Source: Vicia villosa
Lineage: Eukaryota > Streptophyta > Magnoliopsida > Fabales > Fabaceae
Reading direction: 5' to 3'
NCBI RefSeq assembly: GCF_029867415.1
Contig: NC_081185.1
Location: 114,621,466-114,685,465 of the forward strand
Length of the DNA: 64,000 nucleotides
Shown: piece after piece, positions 25,933-37,693 of the stretch
How positions within the stretch are numbered: position 1 is the first letter of the stretch
How the letters are laid out: each line of letters begins with the position of its first letter
The notes under the pieces: generated by a model
Databases searched by the model: none
Seen by the model: the letters and a program-made list of their open reading frames with translations, nothing else
Told to the model about the DNA's origin: nothing
Made by a program: the position numbers and the translations under genes

Positions 25933-26913
25933 AATTTTCTCATCTATTAATCAATTTTATTTTAATATTTAAAACTATTTTTGAACTATATTAATCGCCC
26001 TTTTACGCATCATTAAATCAAAATTGTTTAATCACATAAAAACTTATTTTCCTGAAATCACGACACTAAATAATTAAATTATATTAATCAATATTTCCCA
26101 TTTAAACAGTCAACTTTCTTTTATTACTTAAAATTACTTATTTATCCATCAATTATAAAAAAATTAAAATTATTTTAATCAAATCTAATGTCTTAAGATT
26201 TTAATTTTGACAAATCTTTAACTCTTCTAATTATTTTTGAGAAGCATGTGTCAAAGCAAAGAATAAAATAAACTTTTGAGTTAGTTTAATTTGTGTAATA
26301 CTTGTTGTACTATACAAATTTCGGATATTTGTTGAATCAAATTTTTTATGAAATATCTAATATATATTGTGTGTGTCTAGAGGCGTGCATCCTTGATAAC
26401 CACTGTCCACTTCCATTCAAATAAAACCTTTTCAATGAATTCTCAATATAATACAGGCCTCTTATTGATTATATTAATTTTCATGAATATAGTAAAAATG
26501 ACTAAAACATTTCAAGTGATGACATAAGCAAACTATACTACTTAATGCAAGTTTTATAGGTAGGTAAACAGCCCATTATATTCAAAGCGTGTGGAAGTTA
26601 AAGTGGTGGCCTAGAGAATGTAGTATTTCATTTCATGCACTATCAACAATACATTACATTACATAGAAACATATTTAAATGGAATAAATATATAGTTATA
26701 GTTATGTACATCTCTTGTCTTGCACCCTATGGTAAACTCAACTAAATTCAACTACTTCAGCTCAACTGCCCTAAAAGTTTTCACATAACATAACACAATA
26801 CAAAGAATACGTGCCTCATATATATGCATTTAATTTTTTCGTTATCATCAATGCATGCTATGTCATGGTTGCCAAACCTCTTCTACCCTCCACCCTCTAA
26901 ATTAATATCTCTT
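25933..26913. other. intergenic DNA upstream of the WRKY gene
   Basis: AT-rich, no gene seen; the proximal part is the WRKY promoter. I did not find convincing W-box clusters. Confidence 0.5.
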
Positions 26914-26920
26914 TATAAAT
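26914..26920 (+). promoter_or_regulatory. TATA box of the WRKY gene
   Basis: TATAAAT in CTCTTTATAAATTTC, 43 bases before the start codon. This would place the transcription start about 30 bp downstream and leave a leader of only some 15-20 nt, which is short; an upstream start is possible. Confidence 0.55.
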
Positions 26921-26962
26921 TTCAACCCTAGATCATTTTCATAACTTTCTCACTTCATTCCA

Positions 26963-27966
26963 ATGGAAAGCCAAGACCCTCCACCTCAAAACAACACTTC
27001 TAGTTCTATCCCCTTCTTCTTTACGCCTTCTTTACCAAATTATCCTTTGGAGTCTCAAGATCAAGGACTAATTGGTGATATTGACTCATGGGGCAATTTT
27101 TTCTTAGGACAAAGTAACAATAGTTTGCTTGTTGAGGATGCTAAGGAGACGTTATTAATGGAGAATATTCAACAATGCACTTCTTCTTCTAATATGGTGA
27201 ATAGTATAAATGAAAATGGGAGTTATCAACTACATGAGGAAGAAAAGAGAAAGAAATTGGAGGAGAAAAGGGTTAAGAGTGGCAGAGTGAAGAAGCCAAC
27301 AAAAGTGCCAAGGTTTGCGTTTCAGACAAGAAGTGTTGATGATATTTTGGACGATGGTTATCGTTGGAGGAAATATGGACAAAAAGCTGTCAAGAACACC
27401 ACATATCCCAGGTATGATATTTCTATGTATATGTGTCATGCGAGACCTTCTTTGACGGCGTACGAGCCAGACTACTACACATAGTCTAAAATTTGTCATG
27501 ATTAAATAGGATATTGTAAAATATTTGTTACGATTAAAACGTAGTTAAATATGGTTTCTATTTGTTTTGTCATACTTAAAAATAATTAATCTACGCAGAG
27601 CTACAAAAAACTTGAGACGACTCTGATGCCATGTATCTGGTGTGATTTTTTTTTTTTTATATGTAGCATATACACATGTGAGATATCAAGTTTATTCTTT
27701 AGAATTGGTTGTGGTGGCATCTTCTACTTAACTTGTTGAATGATTCATTTTCTTGTTTTTCATAAATTTGCATTGGTAAAATATAAAGAAGCTACTATCG
27801 ATGCACACATCACACATGCAATGTGAAGAAACAAGTGCAAAGGCTATCCAAAGATACTAGCATTGTGGTGACTACGTACGAGGGAATTCACAACCATCCA
27901 TGCGAGAAGCTTATGGAAACCCTAACTCCTCTTATAAAGCAAATTCAATTTCTTGCTAGTTTGTAA
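26963..27966 (+). CDS. group IIc WRKY transcription factor
   Basis: Two exons, 26963-27411 and 27789-27966 (TAA), encode 208 residues. WRKY proteins bind TTGAC(C/T) W-boxes in the nucleus. Seen: Ser/Pro-rich N-terminus, a basic stretch (residues ~93-113), [20 protein letters not shown], the WRKYGQK heptapeptide (about 135-141) and a zinc finger C-x4-C-x23-H-x-H, with [13 protein letters not shown] and [13 protein letters not shown] on the second exon. The intron falls after the Pro of YPR at phase 2, the conserved R-type intron of this class. The KNTTYPRSYYRC region and the short tail [14 protein letters not shown] are closest to Arabidopsis WRKY24/43/56 types. No lesion seen. The exact orthologue is not determined. 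Confidence 0.95.
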
Positions 27967-30489
27967 TTATGAAGTTGTTTATAAATATATATACACGGCT
28001 ATACCTACATGTATGCACAAGTATATATCAAGCGTTAACTTAATTTATGATGATTCATGTTGTAATTGTAATCTCTATGTATACTTTATACTTACTAATT
28101 AAGTGCTTAATTTTACTCTGAACAATTTATATATTGAATCAAGATCCTTACTACGCCAAACAAGACTTTAGACAATATTTTTTTTGGCTTTAGACAGCGT
28201 ATTAAAGTGCAGTCTATTCCAGCGCTGCTGTAGGTAAAGACAACGCTTCGTTAAAAGTAAAAGCGCTGCTAAATACAATTTTATATGCTATTTGATATAA
28301 AATACAACGCTGTTTGATATATACAATTTTATATGCACATATTTTAACCATATTTGCACCAGGTTTTCACCATATTTTGCATCTGTATATACCATTACAA
28401 ATTTCACCAGATTTTCACAAATTGGAGCTTCAATCCAATAAAAAACAATACCATATACATTTGCACCAATGTACTTATATATACTATAACTCTTGTACAT
28501 ATATACTTTTACAAAAAAACAACACCAAAAGATATGCCACATTTTGCACCATTATATATCATTACAAAAGCTATTCATCTATATCTTCTACATCTGCACA
28601 TATAACCTAAAAATACACCAAAATATCCTAATTCATACCATGATACAAACAAAACATAATTTACCATATGACAAACTGTCGTAAGTCTAACTGCCTAAAT
28701 GTTCCCAAACTATCCTATTGTAATTGAAACTAACAACCTACAACTCGAACCAACAACTAATTGACTGTTAACATCTAACTAACAACTAACAGAGAAAAAT
28801 CAATTCACCTCCTAACATACTAACAATTTCTCAACCTCTAAACATTCACATTCTAACTAATAGTTAATTAACTGCTAACTGATGCCACATATTCTTAACT
28901 AACTATTTCAATTAACAACTAACCTACTAACATTTTTACCCAATTTAACGATTTTGCTACTGAATGTGAGTTTTAATTGTAAGGCTGTTTTAAAATAATT
29001 AGGCTCCAAAGATAGGTATAAAGCACAAATTCATCAGAACACCACAAGTGCTGCTTGCTAATATTAGTTTCAGAATCCAATGGAGTTAGAATTGGACTGG
29101 AAAAATATTTTAAAAAAGTCATCAAAATTGACAAACTGCCACAGAAAAACTATAATCAAAAGAATAGTTTCTAGTGGAATTTATCTAATTAACACTAATT
29201 ATTCAAATAGATAAATAAATAAATTGATGCTAATGCACAGAAAAGCTGCAGAGTGTTGATCCTGTGATTGGCCAAAGGAAGGTAGAATACCGGGGCTAAA
29301 CACTACAACAGAACCTCAACAACGCTGCAGACGGAAGAAGCCGATAGATTTCTCTGAACCGCCACACCCGAACAACACATAACATTCAATTGATTTCCAA
29401 CACAATTCATTTCAAAGATTAATAAGAAACAAATTAATTTGTTCTAGTTTAACTAACTTCAATTGAATGTATATATAATAATAAACATCATCAATTGCCA
29501 CTTAAAAGAAAAGCAAGGATCAAATTCAATTCCAACCTAATAAAGTTCAAACCTAGTATGAAGGTAGCTACATTTTAAAGCGATAAAGGTTTCACAACTG
29601 CTACTGGTTCGACATTTGAAGAGAGTAGGTAAAAGGTACATGAAAAGAGTCAATTTCCCCCCAATTTTGGAATAGAAGAACTGGAGTTCTTACCTTGATT
29701 GTTGATAATGGAGATGTCAGATACGATGGAGACGCGAGCGGCAGCGAAGTGAAGTTCGAGAATTGAACGAACGAGAATGACTATAGTGAAGTGAGGGACG
29801 ACGAACCCTAGCGATCAATAACGGAGATACGTTAGCGGAGGGAAGGTTGTTGACAACGGCGGAAATGTTAGGGCATCGGTGATATGATCCTCACATTTTC
29901 CACCAAAATAAAATAGGGAAAGATTGATTTTAGAATGTACCTCGTCTAATTTCTTTTCACGGTCATGTAAAGAAGACTTGGCCTGGATAAACTTCTTATT
30001 CCAACTTCTACAAAAACTCAGTAACAACTTTGTTTCACTTCTCTAATTCATTTTCCAATAAACAACAACAAAATCCAGAAAATCAAGTGAGAAAAACCTT
30101 GAAAGAAGAACGGAGGACGGAGAACGGAGGACGAAGGTACGTGACGGAGGATGACAGACAGCGTGACAGAGGGTTTTTGCTTAGGTTTTTCCTCTTAGAG
30201 AAAGAAGAACGATAGCAGAAAGAGTGAATAGAATCTATTTTTAATTTTAAATGATTTTAGGCAGCGCTTTGTAAAGTGGGCTTTAGGCAGCGCTTTTGTG
30301 ACCGGTTTAGCAGCGATTTTGTGAAGCGCTTTTTAAAGTGAGCTTTTAGCAGCGCTTTTAAGAAGCGCTGTCTAAGGTGGGACTTTTAGTAACGCTTTTA
30401 CACAATTTCTTATATATTTTCCGTGTTATATTTTTTATTTAACTTATAGCAGAGCTTTTGGAAAAAAGCGCTGTCTTTTATACAAGGCA

Positions 30490-31770
30490 GATAAACCACA
30501 TCCCCTGTGTCAAAAGATTCCTAACCTTTAGGATCTTTTCCCCTTAAGAGTCATCCATACGCAGTTTCCTTAACGGTCAGCCACAACCTTGGGCTTCATA
30601 CAAGACTGAAAATAATATATTCCCCAATTAAGAGTCAGCCACAATTCTAGGCTTTGTACAGAACACCAAATAAAATCCATCAAATAAACACTCTCCAACT
30701 AGAGTCAGCCTCAATTCTGGGCTTTGTACAGAATACAAAACCTTTTAGTTTAAGTTAATCCCCAGTGTAGTCATCTCCCAGAGTCAATAAAAATCAATCA
30801 AAAAGCCTCAAGCTTGGGCGTCATACAAGCCAGCTAAAGTCAAATCTTTTATACAGTAGATAGATATAGCTTATCTCTATAGAGATATATTTCTCCTATC
30901 TCACCACATTCAAACAAACAAACATTAAATTTCAATTTTAATCATTCTCCCATTTAGGATTTTGAAAGACATGCTCTGGCAAGTTAACTCAGGCATGTGT
31001 AACTTTCCCTAATTTGGTTGAGTATCATTCTTTCATTCAAGACGCAGTTGACTGGTATACTTGCACATACGCAAGTAAGGTCCTCCTCTTGAATGAAATG
31101 AATTCAGCTTTTCTGTCACTCTTTTAATGTTTGTGGTGGAATAGTAGAAATACCTCTCTGTAAAGATGATTTCATGTCTCTTCACTGTAAACAGAGATTT
31201 AATTCAAGCTTCAACCTTGAGTTTCAAGCAAGGCACCAAAAATAATTAATTTCCCTAATTAGTTCTCCGAACTACAAAAAGCTCTGACTAACATTAGGGA
31301 TATGTAGGCATGAGGTTCACAAGCAATCTCAGCGAGCTAATAAAAAAACCAAAAATAGTCAGTCAGACTGTCTTTTAATTTAATTCAATTGTCCTTCTCC
31401 TAACAAAAAGGAGAAACTTTCCCAATCAATTAGCAACAAACACAAACACATAGACACAGAGAAGGTTCCCGTAGAGTACTACGGATATGTAGGGTGCTTA
31501 AAACCTTCCCTATGTATAACCGACCTCCCGGACTCCAGAATTTCTAGTCTAGGTGAATCCCCACACTTAGAAAACTCCTAGGGTTTATTTGAGATCTTTT
31601 TCCCCTCCCTCTTTCGTAGGATAATTAAAAAGTTCGTGTGTTATCGTAGGAAGAACTGAAACAAAATTCATCCCGCCATGGGCACATTCTCCTTCCAAAT
31701 TTCACGTGAAGGGTCTAGTGTGCCGTACTCCCAAGTGAAACGGGGAGGTAAAAAAACGACACCACATATA
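30490..31770. repeat. unclassified repeat inside the composite, probable retroelement debris
   Basis: Starts after the mid-element motif block. The phrase AGTCAGCCACAATTCTAGGC (variants) with GCTTTGTACAG recurs at about 30575, 30628 and 30704, and a weaker copy at 30805. Text such as ACGGATATGTAGGGTGCTTA and CGACCTCCCGGACTCC near 31480-31535 resembles LTR-retroelement non-coding regions of legumes, but I found no LTR ends, PBS or coding sequence. Confidence 0.35.
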
Positions 31771-33030
31771 CATATTTTACAAACATGCTTCTATTTACTT
31801 TGATGTATATTTTCAAATTTTACTTACTGTCAGGAAACAGGAATTGTCAAGACTAGATGCCAAGTTAGGAAATAGGAATATTGTCTTTGGTTAATAGACA
31901 ATATAAGCACATGCTATTTAGATACCAAATCTTCCTCAGCTTATAGCAAAGGTGTTGCAATTGATGAATGGGATGGGGTAACTTCACAGCTTCCAAATAA
32001 ATCTTGAACTACTCTTTGGTTTTGCCTTTGAACTCCTCAACGTAACAACGACAAATTGGAACAACCACTCTCATGAACTAAATCGTTCACAACCTTCATC
32101 AGATCCAATGATTTTTAGTTCCAAAACTGTGAAGACGCTTCAATTGTGAGCACACCACAACTTCCAAACCAAAACCGTGGATCTCTGTCAAACTACAACA
32201 TAAACACTGATTTGCAGCCATGACACGACAACTCTGCTTTTGGTAATAAATTTGGTTCAGATTTACCTATATTTTGCGGTGTTGGTATTGTTAGTGTGAT
32301 ATCTGGTTTTGAGTATTTTGTTTACTATTCATCTTGCTGGATTTTTTATTTTTTGTTGAGTTGATTTTGCTTTTGTAATAATAATAAAGGTACGAGTGTT
32401 GCGTAAACGGTAGTTTGAAATTTTGCTGGTAATTCGAATGAGCCAATTTTGTGGGGCATTTGCTTTTATAATTTTCACAAGAGTTTTATTTGATTTATTT
32501 ATGAAAACTACTTTCTCATGTATTAATGGTGAGAATGTTGTTCTGTTTGTAAAAGAAACTCTAAAATGAGAGAAAGAAGCATTACTGTTCTGGTGCATTC
32601 TATTACCATTTTTTTTGTAGTATGTAATTTATATGTGTTTAAAACCTATCAATTTAAAGTAACTTGACATTCAGAGAAGAATGTTAAAGGTAATTTGATT
32701 TTTCTCAGGCGTGTCTTGGAATTTGATTGTAATGTCTGGTGGAAGTTCACACCAAAAAGAAAAACAATCATTCACTTATTTTTATTTAATGCTTTTTGTA
32801 TCTTATAGAAAATATCATATTTTATTAACTTATTTCTATCGGTTAGCTTCAATACCAAAGTATAAATAAATGTGAACTTATATTTAATTAATGAAATCAA
32901 ATAATTCTAAATTGATATTACATATATATATATATATTTAAAGATGCGACTTTTTTTTGGGTAACTTACAAAAATATTAAAACAACTTCTATTATTTTTA
33001 AATTAACATTTTTTTAAAGAGAAAAGGAAT
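31771..33030. other. non-coding interior of the composite
   Basis: No domain recognised. Sequence around 31950-32240 is less AT-rich and could be a captured fragment, but I see no frame or splice pattern to support one. Confidence 0.4.
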
Positions 33031-33182
33031 GGTGCACTGACAATGTAAATTGTCAACCAATGACAATCATGTATTTCGCCAAGTCAGACTGTAAATTTTA
33101 AAATACTTTTATGATTTGACACTTTAAAATATTCTGATTGAATGTTTGTATAACATTTTTTTACACTGACAATGCACTACCA
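33031..33182. mobile_element. small MITE, GTGCACTGACA family
   Basis: Ends GGTGCACTGACAATGTAAA and, read from the right, GGTAGTGCATTGTCAGTGTAAA. About 150 bp, non-coding, related to the MITEs at 15950 and 25768. Confidence 0.65.
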
Positions 33183-33305
33183 TTAAACAACATTACTTGA
33201 TTCAAAGTGCAGGTACATTATTTTTCACAATTTTGCTTATAATATTTATGCTACTTGATAAAACAAGACGTACAATTATAAAATGTTATTTGTTTTTCTA
33301 TGTAG

Positions 33306-33589
33306 TGTCCGATACAGCGAAACCGTTCAGACTGCGGATACTATGTTTTGAGGTTTATGAAAGAAATCATTCAAACGAATCAATTAGAAATTCCAATCAC
33401 GGTATGAATTTATAACTTAGTGAACTTAATTTCTTATAATTTATTACATTAATTTAACTAAATCATTCATATTATGTTTTTGTTCTGTAGTACTTTAACG
33501 AATTCCGCGTTGCTTCTTGCGCGAGACTTAAGTTGGAAGAAATCAAAGAGGATTTGTGTCAATTTTATATTCATCAGTTTTTCGTGTAG
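33306..33589 (+). pseudogene. C-terminal remnant of a Ulp1-like (C48) protease of a CACTA element
   Basis: Two exon-like blocks with splice signals. 33306-33401 (after TAG, before GTATGA) reads CPIQRNRSDCGYYVLRFMKE and onward; 33491-33589 (after TAG, to a TAG stop) ends DLCQFYIHQFFV. QRNRSDCGYYV matches the catalytic-cysteine region (Q..x..DCG) of Ulp1/SENP proteases that plant CACTA elements often carry. The histidine and aspartate part is missing upstream, so it is a remnant. Its place just inside the right terminal repeats fits CACTA gene order. Confidence 0.72.
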
Positions 33590-34253
33590 GATTTGTGTCG
33601 ATTTGAAGTACCAAATTATAGTACTCTAGGATATATGGTTACTAACTTTGTTCATACTGTTGTCAATATTTGAAGTATAATATTGTTGATGTTACAGATT
33701 TAGTTTGTTTGACAGGAATTATAATGATGTATATATATAATTTTGGATATTAATTATAATGGTATTATATTAGTATATATATATATATTGTCCTACCGAT
33801 GGTTGAAAATATATCGTCGAAAATATATTACAGGTCAAAAATATTACAGGTCGAACTGGGAGGCTCAAATTACAGGCTGCACTTTAAAATACCTCATTTA
33901 GCAACGACAGCGCTTTTAAAAAGCGCTCTAAAAGGGCCACATACGAAAGCGCTTTGTTACAAAAAGCGCTGCTAAAGATTAAAAAAAGCATAAAAAAAAA
34001 TACGCAACCTACGAAAGCGCTTTTAGAAAAGCGCTCTTATAGGGGGAGCTACCAGAGCGTTTTTTCAAGAAAAGCGCTCTTATAGGGGCGGTCTACAAGA
34101 GCGCTTTTCTGGAAAAAGCGCTCTTAAAGGGGGGTCTACCAGAGCGCTTTCAGAATCGCTTTTGTTACCTACGCCAGCGCTGGCTTTGACAGCGCTTTAA
34201 AGCGCTTTTAAAGCCCAAAATAAGCGCTTTAGAAGCCCTTCCGTGTTGTAGTG

Positions 34254-35131
34254 AAAATTTAACCGGACCATATTAGTCCTTATGTTAATATTTTTTCAAA
34301 CCGGTTTTTTTTCATACTTTTAAACCGTGATTGGACTGCCACGTTGGCTTTTATTTTTTATTTTTTATTTTTTATTTTTTAAATACTAAATTAATTTTTA
34401 GTTATAATTTTATTTTTAAACAATTATGAATTAATAATATCAAAAAAGCCAAAATTATTTTTATATGGAATTTAACCCATAACGTTTAACAAATATCTTA
34501 AGTCTTTACCACTAGTTCAATGTACATTCATGACAAATAATTCCTCATATAGTTTTTAGTAATATTAATGATTCTGAATTTAAAACAAAAAAGTTAAAAT
34601 TTGTACGAATGTGATCTTAAACCCAAATCCTTTCAAGTTTGATAGTCACTTTACAACTAGACAAATCAATTTCTATTGTTAATAATGAAAACTTAAGTTA
34701 ATAATTTAGAACAAACATTTACTTATTTTAAATAACAAACAAATTAATATCAATATAGTTGTAAAGTGATTATCATTTATCGGACTTAGATTTGAGACCT
34801 CATTGGTATAAATTTTTTAATTTTTGTTTTAAATTCAAAATTATTTAATATTATTAGTGGAAAAGACTTAAGATATTGTTTAAAACTCTTGGGTTCGATT
34901 CTTTCTAAGAATTAATTTTGGCTTTTTGGATATTCTTAAATCAAAATTGTTTAAAAATTAAATTAAATTTATTAAATCAAAGTTATTTAAAAATGAAATT
35001 AAAAATAAAAATTAATTTAGTATTTAAAAAATAAAATACATCTAGGCATTCTAATCACGGTTTAAAAGTAGGAAAAAAAACCGATTTAAAGAAGTATTAA
35101 TAGAAGGACTAATGTGGTCCGGTTAAATTTT
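34254..35131. mobile_element. long inverted-repeat (foldback) element
   Basis: Left arm 34254-34660 and right arm 34756-35131 are near-complementary across some 380-400 bp, with a ~95-bp loop. Examples: AAAATTTAACCGGACC at the left end pairs with 35116-35131, AAACCGTGATTGGA pairs near 35045, and CACTTTACAAC at the loop side pairs with GTTGTAAAGTG. Arms differ by small indels. The right side continues with ~85 bp of transposon-end-like text (GTGAGGGACTAATTTG, GAGGAACTAAAATGGGTC) absent on the left, so the left end looks trimmed where it abuts the CACTA end. No coding; superfamily unresolved. Confidence 0.82.
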
Positions 35132-35692
35132 GTAAGGATTAAATCGGGTTCTTTTTATTGTGAGGGACTAATTTGAATTGTGTAATTTTTGTGAGGAACT
35201 AAAATGGGTCTTCACTACAAATTTGAAAATAAATTCATCATAAAACTTTAAATAGATGCAAAATATTATTTTTAATCTCTTATTATAAAAGAGAAAAATT
35301 ACTTTAGAATACATCATGTGTCCAAATTTTTTTCTTTCTTTTAATCAATTATTTTACTTTTTATTTACCACACTCTTTAACTCTAATTGATTTATTAGAT
35401 TTGATTGAAAGCATAAAATCATAATGTACTAACTAAATTTTTTTTTTTTTTTAATTCTAAATCATGACGTGCTACTAAAAAAGCTACTAACAAATAAATT
35501 GAAATTAATTAAATTGAAACCAAATATATTTTTTTTTTCTATTTATTTATGGCACTCTTTAATCTAATTCATTTGATTATAATTAAAAAAATTGAAACCA
35601 AATAAAATTTTAGTACGTTACTATAAAATAGTCTTAGTAGTTGAATGAAATAGAAATACTAAACCCTAAATTACTTTGATTTGGTCGGCAAG
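35132..35692. other. outer repeat arm and upstream region of the F-box gene
   Basis: 35132-35213 is the unpaired outer end of the foldback element and runs into CACTACAA at 35214. The rest is AT-rich leader/promoter sequence. No gene seen. Confidence 0.5.
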
Positions 35693-36739
35693 ATGGAGAA
35701 CAGCGTGTTTCTGCCTTTTGAATTGATCATCGAAATTCTGTTGAGGTTACCGGTGAAGCCTCTATTGCGTTTCAGATGTGTCTGCAAATCATGGCTTTCT
35801 CTTATTTCTAGTAACACTTTTGCTACTTCACATTTTGAACATGCTGCCACACACAGACGTTTCTTCATAACACGTTCTGCTCTTCAACCTTTATCTATAG
35901 ATCTTGATTCATCGTTCCACGATGCTTCTGCATGTGCTTCATTAATCTATTGAATCCATCCACCGGTTGAAGTTAGAGGTTGTTTTAGAGGTTTTCTCTG
36001 TTTCTACAATAACAAACACATCTATCTATTGAATCCATCCACCGGTTTGATCAAACAAATACCCGACTCTCCTATAACAATTAATGAACTTCTTTCTGGT
36101 TTTGTATATTACCAGCCAACTGATGATTACTTGATAGTTTCCGGGTGGGGAGAATATGACCCAGTACCTAGGCCAATAAAATTGATGATTTTCTCATTGA
36201 GAGCTAATAAGTGGAAACCAATTGAGGTTGCTTCTCATTTGCCTTATATGGCGACTTCTGTATCGGAAAATACCCCTAAATGTGGGTTGTTCTTGAATGG
36301 ATCTATCCATTGGATGGTTCATAATTATGAGAAATCAAAGAATGTTATTATTGCCTTTGATTTAAAGGAAATGACGATATCAGAGATAGCTCTGCCAGAT
36401 GATTTTATTCTCAGTTATAGTAATAATTTTTCTATATATTATGATTTGTTGGAAGTTGGAGGACTTATCAATGCATGGGTGAAGGACCTGAATACAGTGA
36501 AGATATGGGTGATGCAAAAATATGGAGTTCACTCATCTTGGACTAAGATTATTCAATTTTCTATTGATCCTGATTTGCACAATTCTTTAGAGATAATATG
36601 CTTAACAAAGTGCGGTGATATTGTTGGAATAAATGATGTAGTTGGATTGGTGAAGTTGAATGATAAAGGACATGACGGATACGCATTGGTCGTGTATACA
36701 GAGTCTCTATTTTCACTCCCTAGCAGTGGTCAAACTTAG
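35693..36739 (+). pseudogene. F-box protein gene split by an in-frame TGA
   Basis: A single uninterrupted frame of 349 codons except for TGA at 35951-35953 (codon 87). The N-terminus has a clear F-box (LPFELIIEILLRLPVKPLLR, CVCKSW). After the stop the same frame gives an F-box-associated type 1 region: IYLLNPSTGLIKQIP, MIFSLRANKWKPIE, LFLNGSIHWMVHNY, IIAFDLKEMTISEIALPD. F-box proteins supply substrates to SCF ubiquitin ligases through SKP1 binding. Termination would leave 86 residues with the F-box but no substrate domain. The stop lies in a 24-bp segment copied from downstream. Intronless, as usual for this family. Otherwise intact, so the lesion may be recent or a sequencing or allele difference. 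Confidence 0.88.
35945..36047 (+). repeat. 24-bp direct repeat causing the F-box lesion
   Basis: 35945-35968 and 36024-36047 are identical (ATCTATTGAATCCATCCACC then GGTT). They are offset by 79 bp, which is not a multiple of three. The downstream copy encodes YLLNPSTG in frame; the upstream copy is read one base out and yields TAT TGA. Confidence 0.95.
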
Positions 36740-37254
36740 TAAAATTACTATTGATAACAATTTTCTTTTATATTTATCTTGTATAAAATAAATGCTATGG
36801 TACTACTTTAGAGATATACAAACTTATATATTTTATCAAAGAAGCTCACTCAGTTTAGTTTTGTATGCATCTAACTGACAGAAGAATAAAGAAGACCATA
36901 GGATATTTTTCAAGTACCTTGATCTCCTGCAGATTAATATTGACAAATTGGAGCAATTTGTCATTGAACATATCTTCAATCTGAAAGGAAGAAAACAACC
37001 TTTGTGAACAAAAAGTTAGGATGACAGAAATTGTTTCACAATTGTTGAGATTTTAAGAGCAAAGATAACATCATTATAATCAAATCATAGAGTCACATAG
37101 TAAGTATATACACTTTATATTATTGAGAAAATTGAAAATAAATTCTCTTGAGAAATATTGTCTTCATGAGAATTAAAATTATTTTCCTCTTCCTTGATAA
37201 ATAACAGTAGCCAAACTTGATCCCAACATCAGACATTTATTTCTAGATTAGCAG
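36740..37254. other. 3' flank of the F-box gene, one exon-like island
   Basis: No gene seen. On the minus strand about 36918-36981 is flanked by CAG and GTACTT and reads IEDMFNDKLLQFVNINLQEI; I do not recognise it and see no neighbouring exon. Confidence 0.35.
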
Positions 37255-37633
37255 ACACCTTCAAATCCTTTGTTTTCTTAATCCTCTCTTTGATTTCATT
37301 GCAGGTAGAGCTCATATAATTAGATATGTATTCCATAATTGTAAGAGAAAAAACAAAAGTAGATAAAACTCTGAAACCGGGATGATATTTCATAAATAAA
37401 AGACATGAAACATGTTGGAAAATAGATGTTTGTAAAAATAAAATAAAAGCTTTCAAATAGCTAGCTGCATATATAAGAAACACGACGGAGAGAAGCTTCT
37501 CTGGCTGCATCTCGAACTTTAGGCTTCTCAGATCTTTTCTTCTGAATGACTTTCAAGGTAGCACCAACAATGAACCTAGAGTATGGCTTCTTGGTGGCGT
37601 AGTGCCTCTTCCTCACAGCCTCTTGGGCAATGT
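37255..37633 (-). pseudogene. ribosomal protein L24 (eL24) fragment
   Basis: On the minus strand 37484-37633 reads [19 protein letters not shown] then [17 protein letters not shown] and [10 protein letters not shown], the middle-to-C-terminal part of plant cytosolic eL24. About 185 bp further, 37259-37298 reads EIKERIKKTKD, the next part of the same protein. The gap looks like a retained intron, so the fragment is genomic rather than a processed copy. The acceptor before GAAATC is degraded, the N-terminal half is absent and the C-terminus ends prematurely. It abuts the 3' end of the LINE. Confidence 0.75.
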
Positions 37634-37693
37634 CTTGCACACCACATTCATAAAATTGAAGCATGTAATAAGTTGTAGTACTATTGGACAAGA

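Larger units (their letters stand above)
28149..34253. mobile_element. CACTA-type composite element
   Basis: The right end, read inward, is CACTACAACACGG; the left is TACTACGCCAAAC, matching a CACTAC..CA terminus with a first-base change. Subterminal AGCGCT/AAGCGCTTT motifs in both orientations crowd 28180-28320, 30256-30480 and 33890-34240, as in En/Spm elements. A dead Ulp1-like tail lies near the right end. The flanks (CCT, AAA) do not match as a 3-bp duplication, and a third motif block mid-element suggests two elements joined or nested. No transposase core was found. 28330-30250 is non-coding by inspection. Confidence 0.65.

Noticed and set aside
28141..28160. CACTA inserted into the foldback element's left arm
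   Set aside because: ATCCTTAC before the CACTA left end resembles foldback text, but the preceding bases do not match and there is no 3-bp duplication.
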